Assembly (NCBI RefSeq): GCF_014648195.1
Contig: NZ_BMQQ01000011.1
Span: 152,422-216,421 of the forward strand
Origin: Streptomyces purpureus
GTDB lineage: Bacteria; Actinomycetota; Actinomycetes; Streptomycetales; Streptomycetaceae
Length of the DNA stretch: 64,000 nt
Reading direction: 5' to 3'
The position numbers were made by a program, and so were the translations under genes. Below are positions 33,163-41,538 of the stretch, piece after piece; positions within the stretch are counted from its first letter, which is position 1, and each line of letters opens with the position of its first letter. The notes beneath the pieces were generated by a model, which did not search any database, was not told where the DNA came from, and saw nothing but the letters and a program-made list of their open reading frames with translations.

Positions 33163-33212
33163 GTAAGCGGTGTGTTTGCCCGACCGTCCGGGCCGCCTTC
33201 GGGCGGGGCACA

Positions 33213-33875
33213 ATGGGCGCCATGGCAGCCGACGAAGACCTCCTGCACCGCTGGACGGCGACCCTGCTGACGGCGCGGGGCCACGCGCCCGGGCCGGACC
33301 CGTTGCCGTACGGCGAGAACCTGCTGGCCCGCTGGGCGGAGCCGCAGCGCCGCTACCACACGACGTCCCACCTGCGGGCGGTCCTCGACCGGATCGACGA
33401 ACTCGCCTCGCACGCAAGCGACTTGGCGGTGGTGCAGCTGGGCGCCTGGTTCCACGACGCCGTCTACCGGCCGGACCGCTCGGAGAACGAGGAACGCAGC
33501 GCCGCCCTCGCGGAACGCGCCCTGCCCGAGGCGGGCCTTTCACCCGCCCGTACCGCCGAGGTGGCCCGCCTGGTCCGCCTGACGGTCACGCACGACCCGG
33601 CCCCCGGTGACGACGACGGCGAGGTGCTGTGCGACGCGGACCTGGCGATCCTGGCGACCGACGCCGATACGTACGGGGGGTATGTGGCGGCGGTCCGGGA
33701 GGAGTACGGCTTCGTCCCGGACGACGCGTTCCGGGCGGGCCGGGCGGCGGTGCTGCGCCAGCTCCTCGCCCTGCCGAGGCTGTTCCGCACCCCGTACGGC
33801 GCGGAGCACTGGGAAGCACCCGCGCGCCGCAACCTCACGGCGGAGCTGGCAGAGCTGGCGCGGCCGGAGAGCTAG
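33213..33875 (+). CDS. HD-domain metal-dependent phosphohydrolase
   Basis: A 220-residue HD-superfamily protein. YHTTSHL (about 48-54) supplies the first His, WFHDAVY (81-87) the HD doublet, and DADLAILATD the final Asp. This spacing is that of the small predicted metal-dependent HD phosphohydrolases. The substrate is probably a nucleotide or small phosphoester and is not known. ATG 33213 or the ATG three codons later both fit. The nearest upstream regulatory feature is the pair of CsoR-like sites. Confidence 0.85.
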   Translation: MGAMAADEDLLHRWTATLLTARGHAPGPDPLPYGENLLARWAEPQRRYHTTSHLRAVLDRIDELASHASDLAVVQLGAWFHDAVYRPDRSENEERSAALAERALPEAGLSPARTAEVARLVRLTVTHDPAPGDDDGEVLCDADLAILATDADTYGGYVAAVREEYGFVPDDAFRAGRAAVLRQLLALPRLFRTPYGAEHWEAPARRNLTAELAELARPES

Positions 33876-34924
33876 GGGCACTCACGCGAGCGGTACACCC
33901 GCCCGCTGACGTACTCCAGCCGCATCTTGTCGCCCTTGTCCTCCAGTACGTGCAGGGTGCCGTCCCAGGGCGCCCAGTGGCGGGGTACGAGATAGAGCCG
34001 GTCCCCGGAGACGTGGAAGAGCCGCAGCCCGGCGTACCGGTAGCGGTACGGGCTGCCCTTCTCGGCGACCAGGGACAGACAGCTCCCGCCACCGCGGATC
34101 AGCAGGTCCTTCTCGCTGAACACGACGACGGCGGGCAGCCCGCCGGCCACACTCCGCGCGGTGTCGGCGGCCCGCCCCCGCCCGACGATCCCGGCGTAGG
34201 CGTACACCGACCAGAACAGCGCGACCACGGCGAGGAGCAGCGCGAGCGCCCACAACCGCGGCCGGGGCGCGTCCCGGGTCCGCGCGTACGCGGTGAGCAG
34301 CACCCCCACGAGCACCGCGAGCGGCACGGCGACCTCTCCGACGCCGGGCGCGAGCGGATACACCCCGACGGCCCCCAGCGCCCCCACCCACGCCCACCGC
34401 ATCCCCCGCACCACCGGCTCGGGCACCCGCCGGTGCCCGGCGTACGCGCCGAAGGCGAGGACGGCCGCGACGAGCACGGGCAGGTAGAGCGCGTTGACAC
34501 TGCGCAGGAGGTAGTCGGCGGTGGACAGCCGGAACAGGTTGTCCCGCAGCCCGAGGGCTTTGGTCTCGGCGTCGGTACTGGCCCACCCGAAGTAGAACAA
34601 CACGGCGGTGAACAGCGACAGAAGCGACCCGAAGGTCCCGAGCAGCTCCGCGACCCGACCGGGAGCGGGGGCGGTGGCGTCGTCGGGGGCCGGGGCGGGC
34701 GGGGTGGCCGTCCCGCCGGGCGCGGTGGTCGTGGCGGGGCCGGGCCCTGTAGCCGGGGCGGGTGCGCCGCCCGGCGCGGGCGCGGGCGGGCTCGTACGCG
34801 CCGCAGGGACCTGGCCCGTGTCGGGGCCGGGACCCGTGGCCGGGGCGGGTGCGCCGCCCGACGCGGGCGCGCCCGGGTCGGGCGGGGTCGCTCGGCGGAG
34901 GCGCAGGCGCGGGCGGCGGGTCAT
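33872..34924 (-). CDS. Membrane protein with Pro/Ala/Gly-rich N-terminus
   Basis: A 350-residue protein. Residues 1-85 are a low-complexity Pro/Ala/Gly/Thr linker with repeated APAPATGPGPDT-like units. Five hydrophobic segments span about 92-245, including VGALGAVGVYPLAPGVGEVA and LWALALLLAVVALFWSVYAY. The C-terminal soluble part (about 255-350) carries FSEKDLLIRGGG and LYLVPRHWAPWDGTLHVLED. The family recurs in Streptomyces without known function. ATG 34924 overlaps the stop of the lipoprotein gene upstream by 4 bp, so the pair is co-translated and may form one envelope complex. Confidence 0.82.
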   Translation of the reverse strand: MTRRPRLRLRRATPPDPGAPASGGAPAPATGPGPDTGQVPAARTSPPAPAPGGAPAPATGPGPATTTAPGGTATPPAPAPDDATAPAPGRVAELLGTFGSLLSLFTAVLFYFGWASTDAETKALGLRDNLFRLSTADYLLRSVNALYLPVLVAAVLAFGAYAGHRRVPEPVVRGMRWAWVGALGAVGVYPLAPGVGEVAVPLAVLVGVLLTAYARTRDAPRPRLWALALLLAVVALFWSVYAYAGIVGRGRAADTARSVAGGLPAVVVFSEKDLLIRGGGSCLSLVAEKGSPYRYRYAGLRLFHVSGDRLYLVPRHWAPWDGTLHVLEDKGDKMRLEYVSGRVYRSRECP

Positions 34925-35928
34925 GACAGGGTCGGGGCGGAGGGGTCCGGGTGCGTGGGCTCGGGATCTGTCGGGGAGGGGTCCGTCGGAGCGGGATCCG
35001 TCGGCGAGGGCTCGGAAGGCGAGGGGCTCACAGGGCCCTCCGCCGACTCGATCGTCAGGATCCGCTCGACCGCCGCCGGGTACGTCCCGAGGACGCGCAC
35101 CGTACGGCGGCCCGGCGGCGTGCCTTCCGGGACCCTGAAGGTGACCGTCATGCGGTCGCCCGACATCCAAAGGGGCTCGGTCATGTCCACGTTCCGACCG
35201 CCGAGGTGTACGACGACGCCCTTGTACGCGTCGCCGTAGTCGAAGTAGGCGCCCCGCATCTCCACCCTGACCGTCTCCCCCGGCCGCGCCACCGCGTCCC
35301 CGCCCGCGTCCAGGCGGACGATGTGCCACCGGCACGCGGGCGCCGACCCGCCGCCCGACGGCTTGCGCAGAGTCGTCGTGGCGCCGGGGTGCTCGCGGTG
35401 CCAGCGCAGCAGGCGGCCCAGGACCTCGTACGCCGCCCGGCCCTTGCACGTGGCCGGCCGGCCGCCCGGCACCCCCTCGTACGCCCGCGCCGCCTCCTGC
35501 CAGCTGCCGCCCTTGCCCTGGATCGCCATGCACGCCTCGGCGAGGCCGCGTAGGACGTCCCAGGCCTTCGGCTCGGAGTGCCCGGTCCCCTCGAAGTCCT
35601 CCGGGTCGTCGGGGATCTCGCGCCGGGCCGCCCCGCAGTCGCGCGGCCGATCCCGCAGCAGGTCGTAGACGCTCTCGGGGTCCGGCGCCTTCTCCGTGTT
35701 GGGCGCGCCGGGCCCGGGCGGCAGGAAGGAGAGGCCCTCGTTGTCGGGTCCGCCCGGCCGGGGGCCGTCGTCGCCGGTGGGCGGACGCCAGGTCGGCGTC
35801 CCGGTCGCCGACGCCGACGGGCTCGGCCCCGCCCCGGCGGACCCTTCGGGCCCGTCGGAGCAGCCCGCGACCGCCGTGAGGCCCAGGGCCAGGCTCAGCA
35901 ACACCGCGTACCCATGCTCCGTCCGCAC
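34921..35928 (-). CDS. Lipoprotein of unknown function
   Basis: A 335-residue protein with a type II signal peptide; the lipobox LTAVAGC places the modified Cys at residue 23. A Pro/Gly-rich linker leads to a cysteine-containing domain (DCGAARREI, ACMAIQGKGGSWQEA) and then an Ig-like or PKD-like domain (VRVEMRGAYFDYGDAYKGVV, MTVTFRVPEGTPPGRRTVRV). The C-terminus is a repetitive Ser/Pro/Thr/Asp tail made of SPTDPAPTDP-type units. It should be anchored outside the cell. It is co-translated with the membrane protein at 33872-34924. Confidence 0.85.
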   Translation of the reverse strand: MRTEHGYAVLLSLALGLTAVAGCSDGPEGSAGAGPSPSASATGTPTWRPPTGDDGPRPGGPDNEGLSFLPPGPGAPNTEKAPDPESVYDLLRDRPRDCGAARREIPDDPEDFEGTGHSEPKAWDVLRGLAEACMAIQGKGGSWQEAARAYEGVPGGRPATCKGRAAYEVLGRLLRWHREHPGATTTLRKPSGGGSAPACRWHIVRLDAGGDAVARPGETVRVEMRGAYFDYGDAYKGVVVHLGGRNVDMTEPLWMSGDRMTVTFRVPEGTPPGRRTVRVLGTYPAAVERILTIESAEGPVSPSPSEPSPTDPAPTDPSPTDPEPTHPDPSAPTLS

Positions 35929-36185
35929 CGCGTACCCCCCGGCTCCGGGTGTTCCTGGCCGTCATGATGGCGCCGTCCCACCGGCCTGGGAAGCGGAACA
36001 GCCGTAGGGGCCGTCCCCGCCCCGGGGCCAGGGAACGGCCGGGGTGGGCGGCCGGGGGAACGGCCAGGGTGAGCGGCGGCCGGGGGCCGGCCGCGGCCGG
36101 GCAGGATCCGGCCGCGGACCGGCCGGGGATCAGCCACCCCCCGTACCGGGGAATGCCAGGATCAAGTCCGGTGTTCGCACATGTC

Positions 36186-37466
36186 ATGCCGCCTTCCCCC
36201 GCCGAGCGCACTCCCGCACGCCCCCGTATGCCCCTGGCCGTCTACATCCTCGGCCTCTCCGTCTTCGCGCTCGGCACGAGCGAGTTCATGCTCTCCGGCC
36301 TGCTGCCGACCATCGCGGACGACATGAACGTGTCGATCCCGCGCGCCGGTCTCCTTATCTCCGCCTTCGCGATCGGCATGGTCGTCGGCGCCCCGCTGCT
36401 GGCCGTGGCGACGCTGCGGCTGCCCCGTAAGACGACCCTGATCACGTTGATCACCGTCTTCGGCCTCGGCCAGGTCGCGGGCGCGCTCGCCCCGAACTAC
36501 GAGATCCTCTTCGCGTCCCGGGTGGTCAGCGCACTCGCCTGCGCCGGGTTCTGGGCGGTCGGCGCGGCTGTCGCCATCGCGACCGTCCCGGTGAACGCGC
36601 GCGCCCGCGCGATGGCTGTCATGATCGGCGGGCTGTCCATAGCCAACGTCCTGGGCGTCCCGGCGGGCGCGTTCCTCGGTGAGCACCTGGGCTGGCGGTC
36701 CGCGTTCTGGGCGGTCGGCGCCGCGTCCGCGATCGCGCTGGTCGGCATCCTGGCCAAGATCCCGCACATCCCGCTCCCGGAGCGCCGGCCCGAGCTCAAG
36801 GGAGAGCTGACGATCTACCGTGACCGCCAGGTGTGGCTGTCGATCGTGATCACGGCGCTGGCGGCGGGCGGCGTGTTCTGCGCGTTCTCGTACCTCGCCC
36901 CGCTCCTGACGGACGTGGCCGGTCTCGACGCCCGCTGGGTCTCGGCGGTCCTCGGCCTGTTCGGGGTGGGCGCGCTGATCGGTACGACGATCGGTGGCCG
37001 GGTCGCGGACGCCCACCTCTTCGGAGTGCTGCTGAGCGGCATCACGGCGTCCACGGTCTTCCTGGCCGCGCTGGCGCTGTTCGCGTCCAGCCCGGTCGCG
37101 GTGGTCGTGCTGTCGTTCCTGCTGGGTGTCTCGGCGTTCTACACGGCGCCGGCCCTGAACGCCCGTATGTTCAACGTCGCGGGCGCCGCCCCTACCCTGG
37201 CGGGCGCCACGACCACCGCCGCCTTCAACCTCGGCAACACCGGCGGCCCCTGGCTGGGCGGCACGGTCATCGACGGCGGCCTCGGCTTCCCCGCGACCGC
37301 CTGGGCGGGCGGGGCGATGACACTCGTCGCGCTGGCCGCGGTGGCGGTGTCGCTGCGGCTGCACACCTCCCGTTCGCGGGTCGTGGCGGGCGCGGGGGCG
37401 GGGCGCGCGGAGCAGGTGGAGCGGGCGGAGCTGGCGGAACTGGCGGACGAGAAGTCCGCTTTCTGA
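36186..37466 (+). CDS. MFS transporter, DHA1 (arabinose/drug efflux-like) family
   Basis: A 426-residue exporter with twelve hydrophobic segments. The N-terminal helix carries LAVYILGLSVFALGTSEFML, a DHA1 hallmark, and motif A-like loops and the motif C region (SIANVLGVPAGAFLGEHLGW) follow. The tail (RAEQVERAELAELADEKSAF) is acidic and repetitive. The substrate is probably a sugar or drug-like molecule. ATG 36186 is used; GTG 36171 with AGGA upstream is an alternative. The 250 bp upstream are GC-rich and hold no gene. Confidence 0.9.
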   Translation: MPPSPAERTPARPRMPLAVYILGLSVFALGTSEFMLSGLLPTIADDMNVSIPRAGLLISAFAIGMVVGAPLLAVATLRLPRKTTLITLITVFGLGQVAGALAPNYEILFASRVVSALACAGFWAVGAAVAIATVPVNARARAMAVMIGGLSIANVLGVPAGAFLGEHLGWRSAFWAVGAASAIALVGILAKIPHIPLPERRPELKGELTIYRDRQVWLSIVITALAAGGVFCAFSYLAPLLTDVAGLDARWVSAVLGLFGVGALIGTTIGGRVADAHLFGVLLSGITASTVFLAALALFASSPVAVVVLSFLLGVSAFYTAPALNARMFNVAGAAPTLAGATTTAAFNLGNTGGPWLGGTVIDGGLGFPATAWAGGAMTLVALAAVAVSLRLHTSRSRVVAGAGAGRAEQVERAELAELADEKSAF

Positions 37467-37586
37467 CCGAGGCCTCGGGCCGCCCCTGACCTGAGCCTCC
37501 GGGGCCGGGCCGGTACCAGGGCCTCGGGGCCGGGGGGCCCAGCCTCGCCGCGGCCCGCCCCGCCCGCGCCCCGCTCACGCGGCCGC

Positions 37587-37690
37587 CTACGACACCCGCC
37601 GGAAGACCCGCCCCGCGAGGTCGACGCCGACCACGGCACCGTCCTCGTCGCGGGTGAAGTAGCCGGTCTGTCCCTTTCCATGCGTCCATT
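37587..37690 (-). pseudogene. C-terminal remnant of an unidentified gene
   Basis: One minus-strand frame reads WTHGKGQTGYFTRDEDGAVV then GVDLAGRVFRRVS and a TAG stop at 37587-37589. This has normal coding character and resembles the C-terminal strands of secreted serine-hydrolase-type proteins, but the frame loses coding character upstream of about 37690 and has no start. It is most likely the surviving 3' end of a deleted gene. Confidence 0.4.
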
Positions 37691-37719
37691 GCGACTGCCG
37701 ACCTCGCAGAAGCCGCCGG

Positions 37720-39150
37720 CTAGGCCTCCGGCGCCGTCTCCTGCGCACGGGCCAGGAGCAGTTCGCGTTCGCGGGCGTTGCGGGTCAGGGAGGCCGCGTG
37801 TGTGAACTCTGCGTGGGCCTCGGTGGTGCGGCCCAGGCGGGTAAGGAGGTCGGCGCGGACGCTGGGGAGCAGGTGGTAGGTCTTCAGGGAGGGGTCGGCG
37901 GTCAGGGCGTCGACGATGAGGAGGGCCGCCGCCGGGCCCTGGGACATGGAGATGGCGACGGCGCGGTTCAGTTCGATCACCGGGGACGGGGTCAGCGCCA
38001 TCAAGCGGGCGTACAGGGACGCGATCGTGGACCAGTTGGTGTCCTCGTAGCGGACCGCCTGGGCGTGGCACGCGGCGATCGCGGCCTGGAGGGCGTACGG
38101 GCCCTCGCCCGCACGGCGCAGTGCTTCGAAGCCGCGGCGGATCAGCAGGCGGTTCCAGCGGGTGCGGTTCTGGTCGGCGAGCAGCACCGGCTCGCCATCG
38201 GGGCCCGTGCGGGTCGTCGTGCGGGACACCTGGAACTCCAGGAGGGAGGCCAGGCCGTGCACTTCGGGCTCCTCGGGCATCAGTCCCTGCAGGACCCGCG
38301 CCAGCCGCAGCGCGTCCTCGCACAGCGCCGGGCGGAGCAGGTCGTCGCCGGCCGTGGCGGCGTAACCCTCGTTGAAGATCAGGTAGATGACCTCCAGGAC
38401 CGACGAGAGGCGGACGGCGCGGTCCTCGCCGTACGGCACCTCGTACGGCACCCCCGCCTTCGCCAGCGTCCGCTTCGCGCGTACGACGCGCTGCGCCACC
38501 GTCGCCTCCGGCGCCAGGAACGCCCGCGCGATCTCCTCCGTCGTCAGCCCGCCCAGCAGCCGCAGCGTCAGCGCGACCCGCGCCTCCGTCGACAGCACCG
38601 GATGGCACGCCGTGAAGATCAGCCGCAGCAGGTCGTCGTCGATGTCGTCCCGCTCCGACGGCTCGGGCGGCGGCGGTACGTCCTCCAGGGTCCGCCCGAC
38701 CTCCGCCAGCTTCCGCGCGTACGTCTCCTTGCGGCGTACGAGGTCGATCGCGCGGTGCTTGGCGGTGGCCATGAGCCAGGCGCCCGGTCTCTCCGGGACG
38801 CCCGTCCCCGGCCACCGCTCCAGCGCGGCGACCAGCGCGTCCTGCGCGATCTCCTCGGCGATGCCGACGTCCAGCACGATCCGGGCGACCCCGGCGATGA
38901 TTCGCGCGGACTCGATCCGGAACACTGTCTCGACCGCACGCGTCGCCCGTTCCGCCGCCCGTTCCGCCGACGGTTCGGCGGTCGGCCCCGTCGACGGTTC
39001 CGGCGTCGACCGTTCCGCCGACGGTTCGGCGGTCGGCCCCGTCGACGGTTCCGGCGTCGACCGTTCCGCCGACGGTTCGGCGGTCGCCCCCGTCGACGGT
39101 TCCGGCGTCCGGTCCTGCGTCCGCTCAGGCGCCCGTTCTTCGTCTGTCAC
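37720..39150 (-). CDS. ECF42-type RNA polymerase sigma factor
   Basis: A 476-residue protein. The first 68 residues are a low-complexity tandem repeat (STPEPSTGPTAEPSAER). Sigma region 2 follows (VFRIESARIIAGVARIV, ALVAALERWPGTGVPERPGA), then region 4 (STEARVALTLRLLGGLTTEE, RVVRAKRTLAKAG). A long C-terminal domain of tetratricopeptide-like helices (DUF6596 type) includes EGPYALQAAIAACHAQA and LNRAVAISMSQGPAAAL. The extension and the YCII-domain neighbour define group ECF42, which lacks an anti-sigma factor. Targets are unknown but often include the YCII operon itself. Confidence 0.92.
   Translation of the reverse strand: MTDEERAPERTQDRTPEPSTGATAEPSAERSTPEPSTGPTAEPSAERSTPEPSTGPTAEPSAERAAERATRAVETVFRIESARIIAGVARIVLDVGIAEEIAQDALVAALERWPGTGVPERPGAWLMATAKHRAIDLVRRKETYARKLAEVGRTLEDVPPPPEPSERDDIDDDLLRLIFTACHPVLSTEARVALTLRLLGGLTTEEIARAFLAPEATVAQRVVRAKRTLAKAGVPYEVPYGEDRAVRLSSVLEVIYLIFNEGYAATAGDDLLRPALCEDALRLARVLQGLMPEEPEVHGLASLLEFQVSRTTTRTGPDGEPVLLADQNRTRWNRLLIRRGFEALRRAGEGPYALQAAIAACHAQAVRYEDTNWSTIASLYARLMALTPSPVIELNRAVAISMSQGPAAALLIVDALTADPSLKTYHLLPSVRADLLTRLGRTTEAHAEFTHAASLTRNARERELLLARAQETAPEA
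38961..39110 (-). repeat. 51-bp tandem repeat (three copies) in the sigma-factor N-terminus
   Basis: A 51-bp unit beginning GTTCCGCCGACGGTTCGGCG starts at about 38961, 39012 and 39063, the copies being nearly identical. Each encodes 17 residues of the STPEPSTGPTAEPSAER type. Near identity at the DNA level suggests recent expansion and possible copy-number variation between strains. Confidence 0.85.
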
Positions 39151-39192
39151 GGCCAGCCATCAGAGCAGCCGCGCCCCACCCGCCGCAATCGG

Positions 39193-39552
39193 TCAGGCCT
39201 CTTTGATCTCCCGCACCTCGCAGGTGACCTTCCACTCCGCCGGGTGGATCTCCAGGAACCGCTTCGCCCACTCCATCGCCTCGGCCTTGTCCTTCGCCTG
39301 GACGATGGAGTAGCCGCCGACGACCTCCTTGGTCTCGGTGAACGGCCCGTCGGTGTATCCGATCTTGCCGCCGGACCAGATCACCCGGGTGCTTTCGGAG
39401 GTCGGCTTCAGACCGGCCGTGTCCAGCATGACCCCCGCCTTGGTGATCTCCTCGAACAGCGCCCCCATGCGCTTGTCGAAGTCCTCACCCGGGGGAGGGC
39501 CGGCGGAGAGTGCGTTCTCGTCGATGTGGACCAGCGTGATGAAGCGCGGCAT
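39193..39552 (-). CDS. YCII/DGPF-domain protein, partner of the ECF42 sigma factor
   Basis: A 119-residue dimeric alpha/beta-barrel-type protein. The family motif YTDGPFTETKEVVGGY lies at about 66-81, and FITLVHIDENALSAG opens the first strand. YCII proteins are small enzymes or ligand binders of unclear reaction. It lies 42 bp upstream of the sigma-factor gene on the same strand, the standard ECF42 arrangement, so it is probably part of a self-activated operon. Confidence 0.9.
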   Translation of the reverse strand: MPRFITLVHIDENALSAGPPPGEDFDKRMGALFEEITKAGVMLDTAGLKPTSESTRVIWSGGKIGYTDGPFTETKEVVGGYSIVQAKDKAEAMEWAKRFLEIHPAEWKVTCEVREIKEA

Positions 39553-39594
39553 GGTGACTCCTCGGTCGGTAAGGGCGGGGCCTCTCCCCGTCTC

Positions 39595-39921
39595 TCACCC
39601 TTGCGTCGAACGGGAGCCCCCCGGATCGACACCTCCCCGAGAATTTTTCCGGGAATCGTTCCGGGGATTCTTCGGCCGCCGCAGCCCGGCCTCCGTCAGA
39701 CGCCGTACGAGCTCCTTGGAACTGACCTCCACCGCCCCCGCCGCCACCGCGTCCCCGTACCGCTCCGACGGCAGGTCGTAGTGGTCCCGGTCGAAGGCGC
39801 GCGCCGGGGCGCCGATGCCGGCGGCGAAGGCGTGCAGCTCGTCGTAGGAGACGTCGCTGACCAGGTGGGACCACATACGGCCGTGGCCGGGCCACTGCGG
39901 CGGATCGACGTAGACCGTCAC
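39595..39921 (-). CDS. DUF4031 domain protein
   Basis: A 108-residue protein. The DUF4031 core reads TVYVDPPQWPGHGRMWSHLV then SDVSYDELHAFAAGIGAP, with FDRDHYDLPSERY and a C-terminal basic tail. The pattern of conserved Trp, His and Asp residues suggests an enzyme or metal-binding fold, but no function is established. GTG 39921 overlaps the stop of the upstream gene (GTGA), so the two are translationally coupled. Confidence 0.87.
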   Translation of the reverse strand: MTVYVDPPQWPGHGRMWSHLVSDVSYDELHAFAAGIGAPARAFDRDHYDLPSERYGDAVAAGAVEVSSKELVRRLTEAGLRRPKNPRNDSRKNSRGGVDPGGSRSTQG

Positions 39922-40274
39922 CGCAGGCCACCGACCGGGGCCACGACCACGCCCTGCTTGGCGCAGACCCAGTGCGGATTCGGGCCGAGTTCGGGTTCGA
40001 CGTCGAGGGCGTGCGGACCGCCCGACGTACAGACCGGACACAGCGGCCATCGGCCGTACTTCTCCAGGAGCGCGTCCTGTACGTCCTGGGCGACCAGCCC
40101 GGCGACGTACTCGAGGCCTTCCGGCCACTGCTCGACCCACCAGCGGCGGTGGGTCACCGCGTCCTCGACGAGGGACACGACCTCGGCCTGGGCGACGTCG
40201 CGGGCCACGAGGTCGGCGAGGACCAGGGCGCGGGCGGCGTGCAGGGCCTGCTCCAGGTGGTCTACGGCGTTCAT
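39918..40274 (-). CDS. Hypothetical protein with zinc-ribbon-like CPVC
   Basis: A 118-residue protein, mostly helical (VDHLEQALHAARALVLADLV, VEDAVTHRRWWVEQWPEGLE). The C-terminal part carries CPVCTSGGPHALDVEP and a later HWVCAKQG, giving C-x2-C...H...C, which could bind zinc. It is coupled to the DUF4031 gene and divergent from the RpiR-type regulator, with 69 bp between starts. I do not recognise a named family. The pair resembles conserved actinobacterial housekeeping-type genes. Confidence 0.78.
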   Translation of the reverse strand: MNAVDHLEQALHAARALVLADLVARDVAQAEVVSLVEDAVTHRRWWVEQWPEGLEYVAGLVAQDVQDALLEKYGRWPLCPVCTSGGPHALDVEPELGPNPHWVCAKQGVVVAPVGGLR

Positions 40275-40326
40275 GGGTCCATTGTCTCCCTGGTGGCGGC
40301 ACAGGGGTTGACGCCCCCGAAGGGCC

Positions 40327-40340
40327 GAAAATATCTTTCA
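40327..40340 (+). promoter_or_regulatory. Candidate operator A of the RpiR-type regulator
   Basis: GAAAATATCTTTCA is an A/T-rich dyad-like motif just upstream of the GTG start. Its inverse, TGAAAGATATTTTC, resembles the motif at 40356-40372. A/T-rich words stand out here against very GC-rich surroundings. Confidence 0.45.
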
Positions 40341-40343
40341 AGT

Positions 40344-41480
40344 GTGACGGATGACGTGAAGGAAATTTTCACCCCGGCGGGCTCCGTGGCGCCTTCCCCG
40401 GCGGGCTCCGTGGCGCCTTCCCCGGCGGGCTCCGTGGCGGGAAGCAGATACCCGGCCCCGGCGCCCCTCGCCGCCGCGATCGGCCCACAGGGCTCCCAGA
40501 GTCCCCACGGCTCCCACGGCCCGCGGGCCTCCCACGGCAAGCAGGGCAGGCAGGGCAGCCCCGGCTCCCCAAAACCCCCGCTCACCCCCACCACCGACGC
40601 ACCCCCCGCCCCCGCCGCCCTCGCCGCCAAGGTCCGCACCCTCGCGCCGTCCATGACCCGCTCCATGCAGCGCGTCGCCGAGGCCGTCGCCGCCGACCCG
40701 GCCGGCTGCGCCGCCCTCACCGTCACCGGCCTCGCCGAACTCACCGGCACGAGCGAGGCGACCGTCGTCCGCACCGCCCGCCTCCTCGGCTACCCCGGCT
40801 ACCGCGACCTCCGCCTCGCCCTCGCCGGTCTCGCCGCCCAACAGCAGTCCGGCCGCGCCCCTTCCGTCACCGCCGACATAGCGGTCGACGACCCCATCGC
40901 CGACGTCGTCGCCAAGCTCGCCTACGACGAGCAGCAAACTCTCGCCGACACCGCCGCCAACCTGGACACCGTCCAGCTCGGCGCCGCAGTCGCCGCCCTC
41001 GCCACCGCCCGCCGTATCGACATCTACGGCGTCGGCGCCTCCGGCCTCGTCGCCCAGGACCTCGGCCAGAAGCTCCTGCGCATCGGCCTGCTCGCGCACG
41101 CGCACAGCGACCCGCACCTCGCCGTCACCAACGCCGTACAGCTCCGCTCCGGAGACGTGGCCATCGCCATCACCCACTCCGGCTCGACCGGCGACGTCAT
41201 CGAACCGCTGCGCGCCGCCTTCGACCACGGCGCCACCACGGTCGCGATCACCGGCCGCCCGGACGGGCCGGTGTCGCAGTACGCCGACCACATACTCACC
41301 ACCTCCACCGCCCGCGAGAGCGAGCTGCGCCCGGCGGCGATGTCGTCCCGTACGAGCCAACTCCTCGTCGTCGACTGCCTGTTCACGGGCGTGACCCAGC
41401 GGACGTACGAGACGGCCGCCCCGGCCCTCGCCGCCTCCTACGAGGCCCTCGCGCACCGCCACGCCCCCCGCACCCGCTGA
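40344..41480 (+). CDS. MurR/RpiR family transcriptional regulator
   Basis: A 378-residue regulator. The first 85 residues are unusual: a direct-repeat segment (AGSVAPSPAGSVAPSPAGSV) and a collagen-like Gly-Ser-His-Gln tract (GPQGSQSPHGSHGP). An RpiR helix-turn-helix follows (about 95-165; LTVTGLAELTGTSEATVVRT), then a SIS sugar-phosphate-binding domain (about 215-360) with RIDIYGVGASGLVAQDLGQK and AIAITHSGSTGDV. It lies 58 bp before murQ, so it should sense MurNAc-6-phosphate and control murQ and the PTS gene. GTG 40344 was chosen because VTDDVKEIFT reads as a normal start. Confidence 0.9.
   Translation: MTDDVKEIFTPAGSVAPSPAGSVAPSPAGSVAGSRYPAPAPLAAAIGPQGSQSPHGSHGPRASHGKQGRQGSPGSPKPPLTPTTDAPPAPAALAAKVRTLAPSMTRSMQRVAEAVAADPAGCAALTVTGLAELTGTSEATVVRTARLLGYPGYRDLRLALAGLAAQQQSGRAPSVTADIAVDDPIADVVAKLAYDEQQTLADTAANLDTVQLGAAVAALATARRIDIYGVGASGLVAQDLGQKLLRIGLLAHAHSDPHLAVTNAVQLRSGDVAIAITHSGSTGDVIEPLRAAFDHGATTVAITGRPDGPVSQYADHILTTSTARESELRPAAMSSRTSQLLVVDCLFTGVTQRTYETAAPALAASYEALAHRHAPRTR
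40356..40372 (+). promoter_or_regulatory. Candidate operator B inside the first codons of the RpiR-type regulator
   Basis: GTGAAGGAAATTTTCAC is an imperfect palindrome (GTGAA...TTCAC) located at codons 5-10 of the regulator. Together with the similar motif 22 bp upstream it could let the protein repress its own gene. Confidence 0.45.
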
Positions 41481-41538
41481 ACCGCGAGCACCCGCCGAGC
41501 CCGTGCACCCGCGGAACCCACGAGCCGCCGAAAGAGCC

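Noticed and set aside
36044..36430. Open frame overlapping the MFS transporter start
   Set aside because: Arg/Gly/Pro-rich shadow frame without a ribosome binding site; the MFS frame has clear membrane helices.
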